A stretch of 64,000 nucleotides of DNA from Patella vulgata (lineage: Eukaryota > Mollusca > Gastropoda > Patellidae), in assembly GCF_932274485.2 (NCBI RefSeq), contig NC_065885.2, positions 43,227,062 through 43,291,061 on the forward strand, in the 5' to 3' direction. The stretch's first letter is position 1, and every line of letters starts with the position of its first letter. Below are positions 44,499 to 56,590 of this stretch, in pieces. The position numbers and the translations under genes are program-made. A model generated the notes under the pieces. That model had not been told where the DNA came from. It made no database searches and saw only the letters and a list, made by a program, of their open reading frames with translations.

Positions 44499-44803
44499 TA
44501 AGATACTGAGGTGGATAAAGAACAATCTGATTAGAACCAGACTAAGATCGGGTACAAAACTTCCCTTCATCGTTTGTGATGAACTCTAACCTGTGTCACA
44601 TCAAAGAGTACGCGTGTGTCTATAACCTGATAATGTTACAGTGAATGATCAATTGGGCACTTGCAAGATCTTGCAAGCTGATCTGTGATTGGATGTCGAT
44701 CAGACATTTTGGCCTACTAAGGTGGATAAAGAACAATCTGGTTAAAACCAGACTAAGATCGGGTACAAAACTTCCCTTCATCGTTTGTGATGAACTCTAA
44801 TCT

Positions 44804-45169
44804 GTGTCACATCAAAGAGTACGGGTGTTGAAGGTAGTGATCGACAGTCGTTGGCCCGTTGCAACTACCAGGAACCAAGATAATACCACCCCGCGCCCCC
44901 GATGTGTCTTAGACGCACCGATAGAGTCAGAGGCTCCGGTAGTGTCAGAACAGGTTACGGACTCAAATTATTCCCCGACTGCCAGTGAAGTGGCAACGGA
45001 CGAAGTTGCCGTCATTCCGACCGATCTTCCCGAAGCCGGTGACAACGAGGACGTTCCAGCTACTCACCCCGATGCGGAGAGTAGTCCACAAGACACCACA
45101 GACAAACTCTTCCGATTATGTCCTCTAGTAGCGAGGATGAGTCTGAAAGCGAGTCTGAAGACGAACTGA
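44804..45169 (+). CDS. acidic open frame, unit 7 version (unknown)
   Basis: 121 codons, as at 9567-9941 up to PATHPDAESSP, then ending differently (LCPLVARMSLKASLKTN). An overlapping frame at 45118-45336 reads MSSSSEDESESESEDELNNP and GDTYRGTTCVGLIRRIRKSA, with a basic Arg/Gly-rich end; which is authentic cannot be decided. Confidence 0.33.
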   Translation: MSHQRVRVLKVVIDSRWPVATTRNQDNTTPRPRCVLDAPIESEAPVVSEQVTDSNYSPTASEVATDEVAVIPTDLPEAGDNEDVPATHPDAESSPQDTTDKLFRLCPLVARMSLKASLKTN

Positions 45170-45523
45170 ACAATCCCCAGACAAGGCATTTGCTGAAGGG
45201 CGATACCTATAGGGGGACAACTTGTGTTGGTCTCATCCGTAGGATAAGAAAGTCTGCTGGTTTGTGCCTGGAGCACAGAAGAGGGCAAGGGCGACGCTCA
45301 CTTGTTTTCCCTTTTAAGCATATAATGCGGTACTAGGCACAAAAAAAGAAAGAAGCGCCACAATAAAGGTAAATCAAGTTGCAAAATTAATCGATTTCAT
45401 TCAAAAGAAGCACAATATGGGCACGAGTACAGCAAACCCGAAGTGCCTGTATCAACAAAACACTTTTTTTTAATTATTTTGATGGGCTCGCGCACGACCT
45501 CGATACCAAAGGGAATGGATGCA

Positions 45524-45730
45524 GCAAATCTCAAAGTGAATCGTCACTAAACACAACCGAATTCCACTGTCTTTGAGTAAATCTTATGTGTCTTGTGGCC
45601 CACACAAGTCGGTTACGGCGATGAAGAGGTGTCAATATTGGTCCATTATAGGGTCTCCGAGCTCGAAGACCAGCAGCGTGCAAGCGATTTCGAACAGTTT
45701 GTGCAGTGACAAATCTGTTTCTAAGATGAC
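45524..45730 (-). mobile_element. Tc1 transposase fragment, unit 7
   Basis: Full 207-bp form, reading RHIRFTQRQWNSVVFSDDSL at its start. Confidence 0.85.
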
Positions 45731-45962
45731 AGAAGAGGGCAAGGGCGACGCTCACTTGTTTTCCCTTTTTAAGCATATAATGCGGTGCAAGGCCGAAAAA
45801 AAAGAAAGAAGCGCCACAATAAAGGTAAATAAAGTTGCCAAATTACTCCATTTCATTCAAAAGAAGCACAATATGGGCACGAATACAGCAAACCCGAATG
45901 CAAGACACTTTTTTTAATTATTTTGATAGGCTCGCGCACGACCTCGATGGCAAAGGGAATTT

Positions 45963-46319
45963 ATGCGGCCTGCAAGCCGTAGTTATCACATTTCCCATCC
46001 GGATTTTAAGGAACACGCCAAGTTTTTGCTCGAAAGCATGGCGGTGATGGTCAAAAACAACCACAGCAGGATATCCGTTGCACACACGCAGCGGCAAATC
46101 CAACATCAGACTGAAGGGGTGCAATACGACATTGCTGCGTTGAGGGAAGAGTTGGAAAAAAACGTTGAAATTAACGATCGATTGACCACAATTAGGGACA
46201 AATTGACGCGCAGTGGTGGTCGAATTGATAATCAAAGCGACTTCATTTTTTCACGAGATACTTGTTCAACCATCTTCAGATGGCTGGCATTCAAAGGGTA
46301 TCGATGTCTGAGGGTCTGA
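45963..46319 (+). CDS. 118-codon conserved helical frame, unit 7
   Basis: Reads HAKFLLESMAV; otherwise as in the other units. Confidence 0.45.
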   Translation: MRPASRSYHISHPDFKEHAKFLLESMAVMVKNNHSRISVAHTQRQIQHQTEGVQYDIAALREELEKNVEINDRLTTIRDKLTRSGGRIDNQSDFIFSRDTCSTIFRWLAFKGYRCLRV

Positions 46320-46669
46320 CCGTGAGGGAGTTTCACAACGCCAAGAAATGTTTGCCGGAAGAGGGAGATGATATGCTACTCACAAAAACGACAATCGAAA
46401 TCCTGGTAAATTTGTGATCCCGTCGGAGGTGCATCGCGTGATGGACTCAGCCAAATTAAAAACTTGACACTCGGGATTTTTGGGACTAGATTTTTAATAT
46501 TTGGTTTAAGGCAACTTTTTTAGTATTATGTTGTGCACATACGACCTTGACATCAACAGAAAGCAAGAATACGTCTCACCGAAAGTCCTTGAAATTGATA
46601 ACGTTCGTGATGTCACAGTACCCCCCAAAATAAAATTCACAGACTTGGGGAACAATCGGAATAAAGTGT

Positions 46670-47625
46670 TTAGAAACGGTTGTGGCCTCCTCTAGCATCT
46701 CGTACTGTCACACAACGTCTTCTCATGGATCTCAGAACATTAGTAAACACTAACCCGAGGAAGACGTCGCCACTGCTCAGCAAGAGCATGTTGAAGGTCC
46801 TGCAACGTCAGTGGTGGATTCACTTGCTGACGAACACGTCGACCCAGTTCGTCCCAGATCTGTTCAATAGGATTAAGGTCGGGGCTAAGCGACGGCCAAT
46901 CCAGGACTTGGACACCATGTCTCTGCATAAACGGAAGAAGAACAGGTTGCAAAATCTGATCCCTGTACTGGACAGCATTTAAGTTCCCTTGGACAACAAC
47001 AAGAGGAGAACGTCCATGTGCACAAAAAGAACCCCAAACCATGACGCTGCCGCCACCAAATCGGTCAACTTCTCTGACGCATACTTGAGCGTAACGTTCA
47101 CCTCGTCTGCGATACACTCGGACCCTGCCATCGGCAAATCTCAAAGTGAATCGAGATTCGTCACTAAAGACAACCGAATTCCACTGTCTTTGAGTAAATC
47201 TTATGTGTCTTGTTGGCCCACACAAGTCGGTTACGGCGATGAAGAGGTGTCAATATTGGTCCATTATAGGGCCTCCGAGCTCGAAGACCAGCAGCCTGCA
47301 AGCGATTTCGAACAGTTTGTGCAGTTACCCTTCCACCAAACATCTCTCTAGTGACAAATCTGTTTCTAAGATGACGTAATCGTATTGCTTGATCTTCCTG
47401 GAGTGACGTCACACGTGGCGCTCCCGATCTTGGGAGGTCGGCAATAGCTCCAGTTTGAAGCACTCTCATTCTAACATTAATTATTGTCTGGCGTGAACAA
47501 TTAAAGGCTCTTGCAACAGTGACCACAGACTGACCAGCATAGAGCCTAGACGTTCTCCATTTGAAAGGCGCGGCATTTTCTAATAAAGATGAAAATAACA
47601 ATTTTAATTTGTTTTTCCAGTTCAA
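46670..47625 (-). mobile_element. Tc1-like element, long form, unit 7
   Basis: As 32904-33858, with an additional A near 46752 that alters the last 25 codons (ending RRLPRVSVY). The missing second-Asp block and the extra T are shared. Confidence 0.92.
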
Positions 47626-47750
47626 GTTACGTGTGCGTGTTCAGTTTAAGCAAACTTGAATCGATTGACCTCACGAGTTTGTTTTACACGTGTTTTTCAG
47701 GTTTTTCATCTTTATATGTTCAAAAGTCACGTGATCCACGTTCATTATTC

Positions 47751-49255
47751 AAGTAATATCAAAGTTTATAGGTATAATATGTCAGATTCTATTGTTATTA
47801 AGAATTGTTACACTGTTGATCAAATTCCTGTGACAAAGAGTGATGTTTTAGTTAGTGATATCTCAAAGTATCCACATCTTAAAGATATTGACATCCCAGA
47901 TTTAAACTGTGGTGTAAGGTTTGTTAATAGGTAATAATGTTGTCGAAGCTTATACTCCTCAAGAGTATAGGATAGGGCCGCGAGGCTCTCCCACGCGTCT
48001 AAGACTGCAATTGGATGGATATTGTGGAATGTCATGCACGATGAGGATGAATTATCAAAATTAACTGCAAATCGTAACAGTATAAATTTATGTGCTGAAA
48101 TTGAACAATCTCAAAATTTAGATAGGCTCGTCCGGACTATTATTAATTTAGATTTTCCTGAACGAAACATTGACGATCAGAACGAAAATTCGGTGTTAGA
48201 TGAATGCTTTATTAATTGTGTCAGTGAATCAATTACCCTAGATTCTAGTGGGCATTATCGAATTGATATTCCCTTCAAGGATAATAATGTTGTGCTACCA
48301 AAGAATTTTAATATGGCAGTTGATAGACTTGAATCTTTACGGAGAAAGTTTAGAAAAAATCTGAAATTTCATGAAGAATATACAAACTTTATGAATTCCA
48401 TGCTTGAAAAATCGTATGCCAAGGAAGTCCCCGAGGAGGAGCTTCATTGCGACACAGCGATAAACTATGGTTTATACCCCATCATGCGGTAGTTCACAAG
48501 CAGAAAGGGAAATTGCGTGTAGTTTACGATTGTTCGGCTAAATTACAGAGGTGTATCCTTAAATGACACGTTATTATCTGGTCCAGATTTAGCTAACACT
48601 TTATTAGGTGTATTATTGCGTTTTCGTTTAGGTAAGAAAGCAGTTATGGCGGACATTGAAGGAATGTTCTTTCAGGTAAAGGTCCCACCAAAACAGAAAC
48701 GGTTTACGATTTTTGTGGTGGCCTAATGGTGAATTATCTATCGAACATAAACAATATCAAATGACAGCTCATCTTTTTGGGGCGGTGTCTTCCCCAAGCT
48801 ATGCGAACTTTGCCTTAAAAACTACTGCGAAAAACAATTCTAATGAATTTGTAGGCTTTGTACAAGATCTCACAAAACTTTGTAAATTAGGAGGCTTTCA
48901 CCTCCATAAGTGGATAAGTAATAGTACATTCGTTCAGGACTCAATTCCGCTCGCTGAACGTGGTAAAGTGTCGCAAATATCTCTATTAGAAGACGATCCG
49001 GTTATAGAAAGGGCCTTAGGGTTACTATGGGATGTTTCGTCGGACTCGTTTCGTTTCAAATAAACTTAAACAGCAAACCCCATACAAGAAGAGGGATCTT
49101 ATCTATTGTTAGTGCCGTATAATAATGATCCTTTGGGTTTGGCCGCACCTGCACTGCTACCTGCTAAAATATTGCTTCAGGAATTATGTCAAAGTGCTTA
49201 CGGATGGGACGATAAAGTTAGCGAGAAGTATTTCTAGTTAGCAACAGCTACATCT
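47751..49255 (+). mobile_element. BEL/Pao retroelement remnant, unit 7 (protease to post-RT)
   Basis: Begins in the protease region (VYRYNMSDSIVIKNCYTVDQ), RT about 48490-48985, and the post-RT piece to 49255 as in unit 6. Gag is absent. Broken, about five breaks. Confidence 0.92.
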
Positions 49256-49438
49256 TAAGATACTAAGGTGGATAAAGAACAATCTGGTTAAAACCAGACT
49301 AAGATCGGGTACAAAACTTCCCTTCATCGTTTGTGATGAACTCTAATCTGTGTCACATCAAAGAGTTCGGGTGTTGAAGGTAGTGATCGACAGTCGTTGG
49401 CCCGTTGCACGACCTCCTTGGCAAAGGGAATGGATGCA

Positions 49439-49645
49439 GCAAATCTCAAAGTGAATCGTCACTAAAGACAACCGAATTCCACTGTCTTTGAGTAAATCTT
49501 ATGTGTCTTGTGGCCCACACAAGTCGGTTACGGCGATGAAGAGGTGTCAATATTAGTCCATTATAGGGTCTCCGAGCTCGAAGACCAGCAGCCTGCAAGC
49601 GATTTCGAACAGATTGTGCAGTGACAAATCTGTTTCTAAGATGAC
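49439..49645 (-). mobile_element. Tc1 transposase fragment, unit 8
   Basis: Full 207-bp form (RNRFVTAQSVRNRLQAAG, a version shared with units 9 and 10). Confidence 0.85.
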
Positions 49646-49877
49646 AGAAGAGGGCAAGGGCGACGCTCACTTGTTTTCCCTTTTTAAGCATATAATGCGG
49701 TGCAAGGCCGAAAAAAAAGAAAGAAGCGCCACAATAAAGGTAAATAAAGTTGCCAAATTACTCCATTTCATTCAAAAGAAGCACAATATGGGCACGAATA
49801 CAGCAAACCCGAATGCAAGACACTTTTTTTAATTATTTTGATAGGCTCGCGCACGACCTCGATGGCAAAGGGAATTT

Positions 49878-50234
49878 ATGCGGCCTGCAAGCCGTAGTTA
49901 TCACATTTCCCATCCGGATTTTAAGGAACACGCCAAGGTTTTGTTCGAAAGCATGGCGGTGATGGTCAAAAACAACCACAGCAGGATATCCGTTGCACAC
50001 ACGCAGCGGCAAATCCAACATCAGACTGAAGGGGTGCAATACGACATTGCTGCGTTGAGGGAAGAGTTGGAAAAAAACGTTGAAATTAACGATCGATTGA
50101 CCACAATTAGGGACAAATTGACGCGCAGTGGTGGTCGAATTGATAATCAAAGCGACTTCATTTTTTCACGAGATACTTGTTCAACCATCTTCAGATGGCT
50201 GGCATTCAAAGGGTATCGATGTCTGAGGGTCTGA
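49878..50234 (+). CDS. 118-codon conserved helical frame, unit 8
   Basis: FESMAV version, shared with units 9 and 10. Confidence 0.45.
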   Translation: MRPASRSYHISHPDFKEHAKVLFESMAVMVKNNHSRISVAHTQRQIQHQTEGVQYDIAALREELEKNVEINDRLTTIRDKLTRSGGRIDNQSDFIFSRDTCSTIFRWLAFKGYRCLRV

Positions 50235-50398
50235 CCGTGAGGGAGTTTCACAACGCCAAGAAATGTTTGCCGGAAGAGGGAGATGATATGCTACTAATAC
50301 TAATAGGCGATCACAAAAACGACAATCGAAATCCTGGTAAATTTGTGATCCCGTCGGAGGTGCATCGCTTGATGGACTTCTATACTCAGCCAAATTAA
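50195..50398 (+). CDS. 67-codon frame overlapping the 118-codon frame, unit 8 (unknown)
   Basis: Starts MAGIQRVSMSEGLTVREFHN, continues AKKCLPEEGDDMLLILIGDH and NDNRNPGKFVIPSEVHRLMD, and stops after FYTQPN. The alternation of charged and aliphatic stretches looks authentic. It overlaps the end of the 118-codon frame by about 40 bases in another phase. Open only in units 8-10; units 1-7 share a shorter version of the DNA. No family recognised. Confidence 0.35.
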   Translation: MAGIQRVSMSEGLTVREFHNAKKCLPEEGDDMLLILIGDHKNDNRNPGKFVIPSEVHRLMDFYTQPN

Positions 50399-50608
50399 AA
50401 ACTTGACACTCGGGATTTTTGGGACTAGATTTTTAATATTTGGTTTAAGGCAACTTTTTTAGTGTTATGTTGTGCACATACGACCTTGACATCAACAGAA
50501 AGCAAGAATACGTCTCACCGAAAGTCCTTGAAATTGATAACGTTCGTGATGTCACAGTACCCCCCAAAATAAAATTCACAGACTTGGGGAACAATCGGAA
50601 TAAAGTGT

Positions 50609-51563
50609 TTAGAAACGGTTGTGGCCTCCTCTAGCATCTCGTACTGTCACACAACGTCTTCTCATGGATCTCAGAACATTAGTAAACACTACCCGAGGAA
50701 GACGTCGCCACTGCTCAGCAAGAGCATGTTGAAGGTCCTGCAACGTCAGTGGTGGATTCACTTGCTGACGAACACGTCGACCCAGTTCGTCCCAGATCTG
50801 TTCAATAGGATTAAGGTCGGGGCTAAGCGACGGCCAATCCAGGACTTGGACACCATGTCTCTGCATAAACGGAAGAAGAACAGGTTGCAAAATCTGATCC
50901 CTGTACTGGACAGCATTTAAGTTCCCTTGGACAACAACAAGAGGAGAACGTCCATGTGCACAAAAAGAACCCCAAACCATGACGCTGCCGCCACCAAATC
51001 GGTCAACTTCTCTGACGCATACTTGAGCGTAACGTTCACCTCGTCTGCGATACACTCGGACCCTGCCATCGGCAAATCTCAAAGTGAATCGAGATTCGTC
51101 ACTAAAGACAACCGAATTCCACTGTCTTTGAGTAAATCTTATGTGTCTTGTTGGCCCACACAAGTCGGTTACGGCGATGAAGAGGTGTCAATATTGGTCC
51201 ATTATAGGGCCTCCGAGCTCGAAGACCAGCAGCCTGCAAGCGATTTCGAACAGTTTGTGCAGTTACCCTTCCACCAAACATCTCTCTAGTGACAAATCTG
51301 TTTCTAAGATGACGTAATCGTATTGCTTGATCTTCCTGGAGTGACGTCACACGTGGCGCTCCCGATCTTGGGAGGTCGGCAATAGCTCCAGTTTGAAGCA
51401 CTCTCATTCTAACATTAATTATTGTCTGGCGTGAACAATTAAAGGCTCTTGCAACAGTGACCACAGACTGACCAGCATAGAGCCTAGACGTTCTCCATTT
51501 GAAAGGCGCGGCATTTTCTAATAAAGATGAAAATAACAATTTTAATTTGTTTTTCCAGTTCAA
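50609..51563 (-). mobile_element. Tc1-like element, long form, unit 8
   Basis: As in unit 4: N-terminal frame 51102-51563, C-terminal frame 50609-51163, with the same extra T and the same deletion of the second-Asp block. Confidence 0.92.
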
Positions 51564-51678
51564 GTTACGTGTGCGTGTTCAGTTTAAGCAAACTTGAATC
51601 GATTGACCTCACGAGTTTGTGTTTACACGTGTTTTTCAGGTTTTTCATCTTTATATGTTCAAAAGTCACGTGATCCAC

Positions 51679-51887
51679 GTTCATTATTCGAGTGTTTTCA
51701 AATGCCGCCTGGCTTCTACCCACAACGCGGTAAAATGCCTCAGTCAAAGAGCAACGCGGAAGGCCTTTTCCATGACCAATCCCCAAAACTGTCTTCGGCA
51801 ATGGGCCACTCATTGACCACTGCTGAGGCATTTTACCGCGTTGTGGGTAGAAGCCAGGCGGCATTTGAAAACACTCGAATAATGAAC
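51679..51887. repeat. complete foldback, perfect arms (unit 8)
   Basis: Arms 51679-51743 and 51823-51887 match over all 65 bp; spacer 51744-51822 (79 bp). Confidence 0.95.
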
Positions 51888-52283
51888 AATGTTATCAACA
51901 GCAGTTCAGCGCCCAGGTGGCGACCCACTTGTTGTGAACTCGGGGACTAGTACATGTAGACTTCACACAAAAATGACCCTAAAAGAAATGACCATTAACG
52001 CCTCTCTAGTAGGTCTGGGAATGTACGGCTTTACGTACATCCCAGATACTAAGGACGTAATTATTCGCACGAGTTTTTTTGGTATGTTTTTGATGTTGTC
52101 AAACGCGCTGGTCTAGTTCCAATTGAAATTTATAGTTTTGGTAGGACACAATTTTGTATGTAAACTAAATTTCTGTAAAAAAGTAGATAAAACACCCCTA
52201 ATGTGGCTAAACTTTCCTTCCAACTAAGTCATATATTGAAAATCTACAAAATCCAGTTCTCGGTATACTGATATATCATTGAT

Positions 52284-55069
52284 CAGAATTTGACAAGAGC
52301 AAGAGCGGGCAGTATTGTTAGAAAAACAGAAATTGTTAGAAAAGAGACAGCAACTAGAGAAAGAGAAATTAGAGATAAAACTACGCGAAGAAAAACTAAA
52401 TCTAGAGACCGAAGTGGCTGTCGCAGAAGCAAGAACTAATGTTATACATCGTGAACTTTCAAAAAAGGGTTCTTCACACTCCTGTCAAACTTTATGTTAA
52501 ACAATTACATTGTCAATTTAAGCAACTCAAGTGGTGTTCCAAATTTTGTAAGTAACCAAGATTGTAAACCTTTAAAAAAGGGCTCTTCATACACTTGTCA
52601 AACTTCTGATAAGCAATTAAGTGTCAAATCTAAGCAACTCAAATGGTGCTTCAAATTTTGTTAGTAATGAAATTCTGTCAGCCTCTATTGCTAAAGTTAA
52701 TCCTAATTATAATTTTAACCGTGATCTTTTACAGTCTCTTAAGAGACCTCAAATTGATGTCAAAAAATTTGGAGGTGATCCAATTGAGTATAATAGGTTT
52801 ATGAGACAATTGAATTCCAATGTTTTGATATTCTGTGACAATTTTGAAGACAGGCTTAATATTTTAGAAAATTATACTTATGGTCAGCCCCACCGCATTG
52901 TCTCTGGACTCAGTTATCTTAATGCTGAGATAGCCTTTAATTCTGCCCTTAGAGAATTTGATGAACGCTATGGTGATACGGATATTATTGCTTCAGCCTT
53001 TGTTAACAAAGCATTAAAGTGGCCTTCTATCAAATCTGATAATGCAAAATCATTGGACGAATTTGGTATTTTCTTAACAGAATGTTTAAATGCTGTCAAA
53101 AACATTAATTCTGTAAAAATCTTAGATTATGCTGAGAATCTAAAGCAATTAGTCAGTAAGTTGTCTTATTATCTTCAAGATCGGTGGAGAAATGTAGCTT
53201 TAAGGGTTAAGGATGCTAATTGTATTCCCTCTTTTGAGGATTTAGATTTAGTTTATCCGCGAAGAATCTAGAAAATTATCAGATCCTATTTATGGTAAAG
53301 ATGCCATGCAGGCAATTTGTTCCCCAGTACAACCCCCCAACTTCAGAGGTCACAACACTTTAGTCAAGCACCACAAAGACAGAGGTCTAAGAATTTTCAT
53401 AAGAAACTCATATGTCACTATTGTAGTGAAAAACATTTTATTAATGATTGTGGTATTCGTGACGAATACCTTTGCTTCGGTTGTCTTAAACCTGGACATC
53501 AACGTTATCGATGTTGGTATAAATTAAACTGTGTTAAGTGTAATGTAAAACATCCAACCATATTGCATAATGATAAAATTGGGGCAAAGGGTGGTTCTCA
53601 TATGGAGGCCGGTCCTGCACAACAGAGTTGACTATGCACATGTATAATGCCCATAGTACCAGTTAAAGTTGTAAATGGGTGTAAAATTATGCTTTCAATG
53701 ATCCTGGTAGCAGTGTGTGCTTCTGCACGCGTACTTTAATGCATGCTTTAGGTTTAAGTGGTAAACAAACTAGTATTAATTTACAAACTATGAATAATTA
53801 TAATAGTATTCCTACTATTGTATTAAGTAATATCAAAGTTTATAGGTATAATATGTCAGATTCTATTGTTATTAAGAATTGTTACACTGTTGATCAAATT
53901 CCTGTGACAAAGAGTGATGTTTTAGTTAGTGATATCTCAAAGTATCCACATCTTAAAGATATTGACATCCCAGATTTAAACTGTGGTGTAAGGTTTGTTA
54001 ATAGGTAATAATGTTGTCGAAGCTTATACTCCTCAAGAGTATAGGATAGGGCCGCGAGGCTCTCCCACGCGTCTAAGACTGCAATTGGATGGATATTGTG
54101 GAATGTCATGCACGATGAGGATGAATTATCAAAATTAACTGCAAATCGTAACAGTATAAATTTATGTGCTGAAATTGAACAATCTCAAAATTTAGATAGG
54201 CTCGTCCGGACTATTATTAATTTAGATTTTCCTGAACGAAACATTGACGATCAGAAGGAAAATTCGGTGTTAGATGAATGCTTTATTAATTGTGTCAGTG
54301 AATCAATTACCCTAGATTCTAGTGGGCATTATCGAATTGATATTCCCTTCAAGGATAATAATGTTGTGCTACCAAAGAATTTTAATATGGCAGTTGATAG
54401 ACTTGAATCTTTACGGAGAAAGTTTAGAAAAAATCTGAAATTTCATGAAGAATATACAAACTTTATGAATTCCATGCTTGAAAAATCGTATGCCAAGGAA
54501 GTCCCCGAGGAGGAGCTTCATTGCGACACAGCGATAAACTATGGTTTATACCCCATCATGCGGTAGTTCACAAGCAGAAAGGGAAATTGCGTGTAGTTTA
54601 CGATTGTTCGGCTAAATTACAGAGGTGTATCCTTAAATGACACGTTATTATCTGGTCCAGATTTAGCTAACACTTTATTAGGTGTATTATTGCGTTTTCG
54701 TTTAGGTAAGAAAGCAGTTATGGCGGACATTGAAGGAATGTTCTTTCAGGTAAAGGTCCCACCAAAACAGAAACGGTTTACGATTTTTGTGGTGGCCTAA
54801 TGGTGAATTATCTATCGAACATAAACAATATCAAATGACAGCTCATCTTTTTGGGGCGGTGTCTTCCCCAAGCTATGCGAACTTTGCCTTAAAAACTACT
54901 GCGAAAAACAATTCTAATGAATTTGTAGGCTTTGTACAAGATCTCACAAAACTTTGTAAATTAGGAGGCTTTCACCTCCATAAGTGGATAAGTAATAGTA
55001 CATTCGTTCAGGACTCAATTCCGCTCGCTGAACGTGGTAAAGTGTCGCAAATATCTCTATTGGATTGCA
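52284..55069 (+). mobile_element. BEL/Pao retroelement remnant, unit 8
   Basis: Gag coiled coil from about 52290, DUF1759 about 52740-53270, knuckles about 53410-53570, protease about 53695-54090, RT about 54565-55069. Broken, about eight breaks. Confidence 0.92.
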
Positions 55070-55433
55070 CTGAAAAAAAAAATAAAACCTGCTTAAAATG
55101 TTGGCAGTCTACTTACTAAATACCTGGAAAAGATACTGAGGTGGATAAAGAACAATCTGGTTAGAACCAGACTAAGATCGGGTACAAAACTTCCCTTCAT
55201 CGTTTGTGATGAACTCTAACCTGTGTCACATCAAAGAGTACGCGTGTGTCTATAACCTGATAATGTTACAGTGAATGATCAATTGGGCACTTGCAAGATC
55301 TTGCAAGCTGATCTGTGATTGGATGTCGATCAGACATTTTGGCCTACTAAGGTGGATAAAGAACAATCTGGTTAAAACCAGACTAAGATCGGGTACAAAA
55401 CTTCCCTTCATCGTTTGTGATGAACTCTAATCT

Positions 55434-55799
55434 GTGTCACATCAAAGAGTACGGGTGTTGAAGGTAGTGATCGACAGTCGTTGGCCCGTTGCAACTACCA
55501 GGGACCAAGATAATACCACCCCGCGCCCCCGATGTGTCTTAGACGCACCGATAGAGTCAGAGGCTCCGGTAGTGTCAGAACAGGTTACGGACTCAAATTA
55601 TTCCCCGACTGCGAGTGAAGTGGCAACGGACGAAGTTGCCGTCATTCCGACCGATCTTCCCGAAGCCAGTGACAACGAGGACGTTCCAGCTACTCACCCC
55701 GATGCGGAGAGTAGTCCACAAGACACCACAGACAAACTCTTCCGATTATGTCCTCTAGTAGCGAGGATGAGTCTGAAAGCGAGTCTGAAGACGAACTGA
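55434..55799 (+). CDS. acidic open frame, unit 9 (unknown)
   Basis: 121 codons, as in unit 7 with a few substitutions (PEASDNEDV for PEAGDNEDV). The overlapping Ser/Glu frame is at 55748-55966. Confidence 0.33.
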   Translation: MSHQRVRVLKVVIDSRWPVATTRDQDNTTPRPRCVLDAPIESEAPVVSEQVTDSNYSPTASEVATDEVAVIPTDLPEASDNEDVPATHPDAESSPQDTTDKLFRLCPLVARMSLKASLKTN

Positions 55800-56153
55800 A
55801 CAATCCCCAGACAAGGCATTTGCTGAAGGGCGATACCTATAGGGGGACAACTTGTGTTGGTCTCATCCGTAGGATAAGAAAGTCTGCTGGTTTGTGCCTG
55901 GAGCACAGAAGAGGGCAAGGGCGACGCTCACTTGTTTTCCCTTTTAAGCATATAATGCGGTACTAGGCAGAAAAAAAGAAAGAAGCGCCACAATAAAGGT
56001 AAATCAAGTTGCAAAATTACTCGATTTCATTCAAAAGAAGCACAATATGGGCACGAGTACAGCAAACCCGAAGTGCCTGTATCAGCAAGACACTTTTTTT
56101 AAATTATTTTGATGGGCTCGCGCACGACCTCGATGGCAAAGGGAATGGATGCA

Positions 56154-56360
56154 GCAAATCTCAAAGTGAATCGTCACTAAAGACAACCGAATTCCACTGT
56201 CTTTGAGTAAATCTTATGTGTCTTGTGGCCCACACAAGTCGGTTACGGCGATGAAGAGGTGTCAATATTAGTCCATTATAGGGTCTCCGAGCTCGAAGAC
56301 CAGCAGCCTGCAAGCGATTTCGAACAGATTGTGCAGTGACAAATCTGTTTCTAAGATGAC
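56154..56360 (-). mobile_element. Tc1 transposase fragment, unit 9
   Basis: Full 207-bp form, AQSVRNRL version. Confidence 0.85.
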
Positions 56361-56590
56361 AGAAGAGGGCAAGGGCGACGCTCACTTGTTTTCCCTTTTA
56401 AGCATATAATGCGGTACTAGGCAGAAAAAAAGAAAGAAGCGCCACAATAAAGGTAAATCAAGTTGCAAAATTACTCCATTTCATTCAAAAGAAGCACAAT
56501 ATGGGCACGAATACAGCAAACCCGAATGCAAGACACTTTTTTTAATTATTTTGATAGGCTCGCGCACGACCTCGATGGCAAAGGGAATTT

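Larger units (their letters stand above)
44499..49255 (+). repeat. array unit 7 (4757 bp)
   Basis: Layout: A 44499-44805 (starting at AAGATACTGAGG, without the Myb/SANT exon bases), B 44804-45290, C1 45286-45523, Tc1 fragment 45524-45730, C2 45731-46669, Tc1 46670-47625, 11-bp stub of the foldback 47740-47750, BEL/Pao 47751-49255. The foldback arm is cut and joined to the BEL/Pao protease region. Confidence 0.92.
49256..55069 (+). repeat. array unit 8 (5814 bp)
   Basis: Layout: shortened A with one direct repeat 49256-49380, stubs of B and C1 to 49438, Tc1 fragment 49439-49645, C2 49646-50608, Tc1 50609-51563, complete foldback 51679-51887, spacer with altered hairpin 51888-52283, BEL/Pao 52284-55069. 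The Ser-rich segment is absent. Confidence 0.92.
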
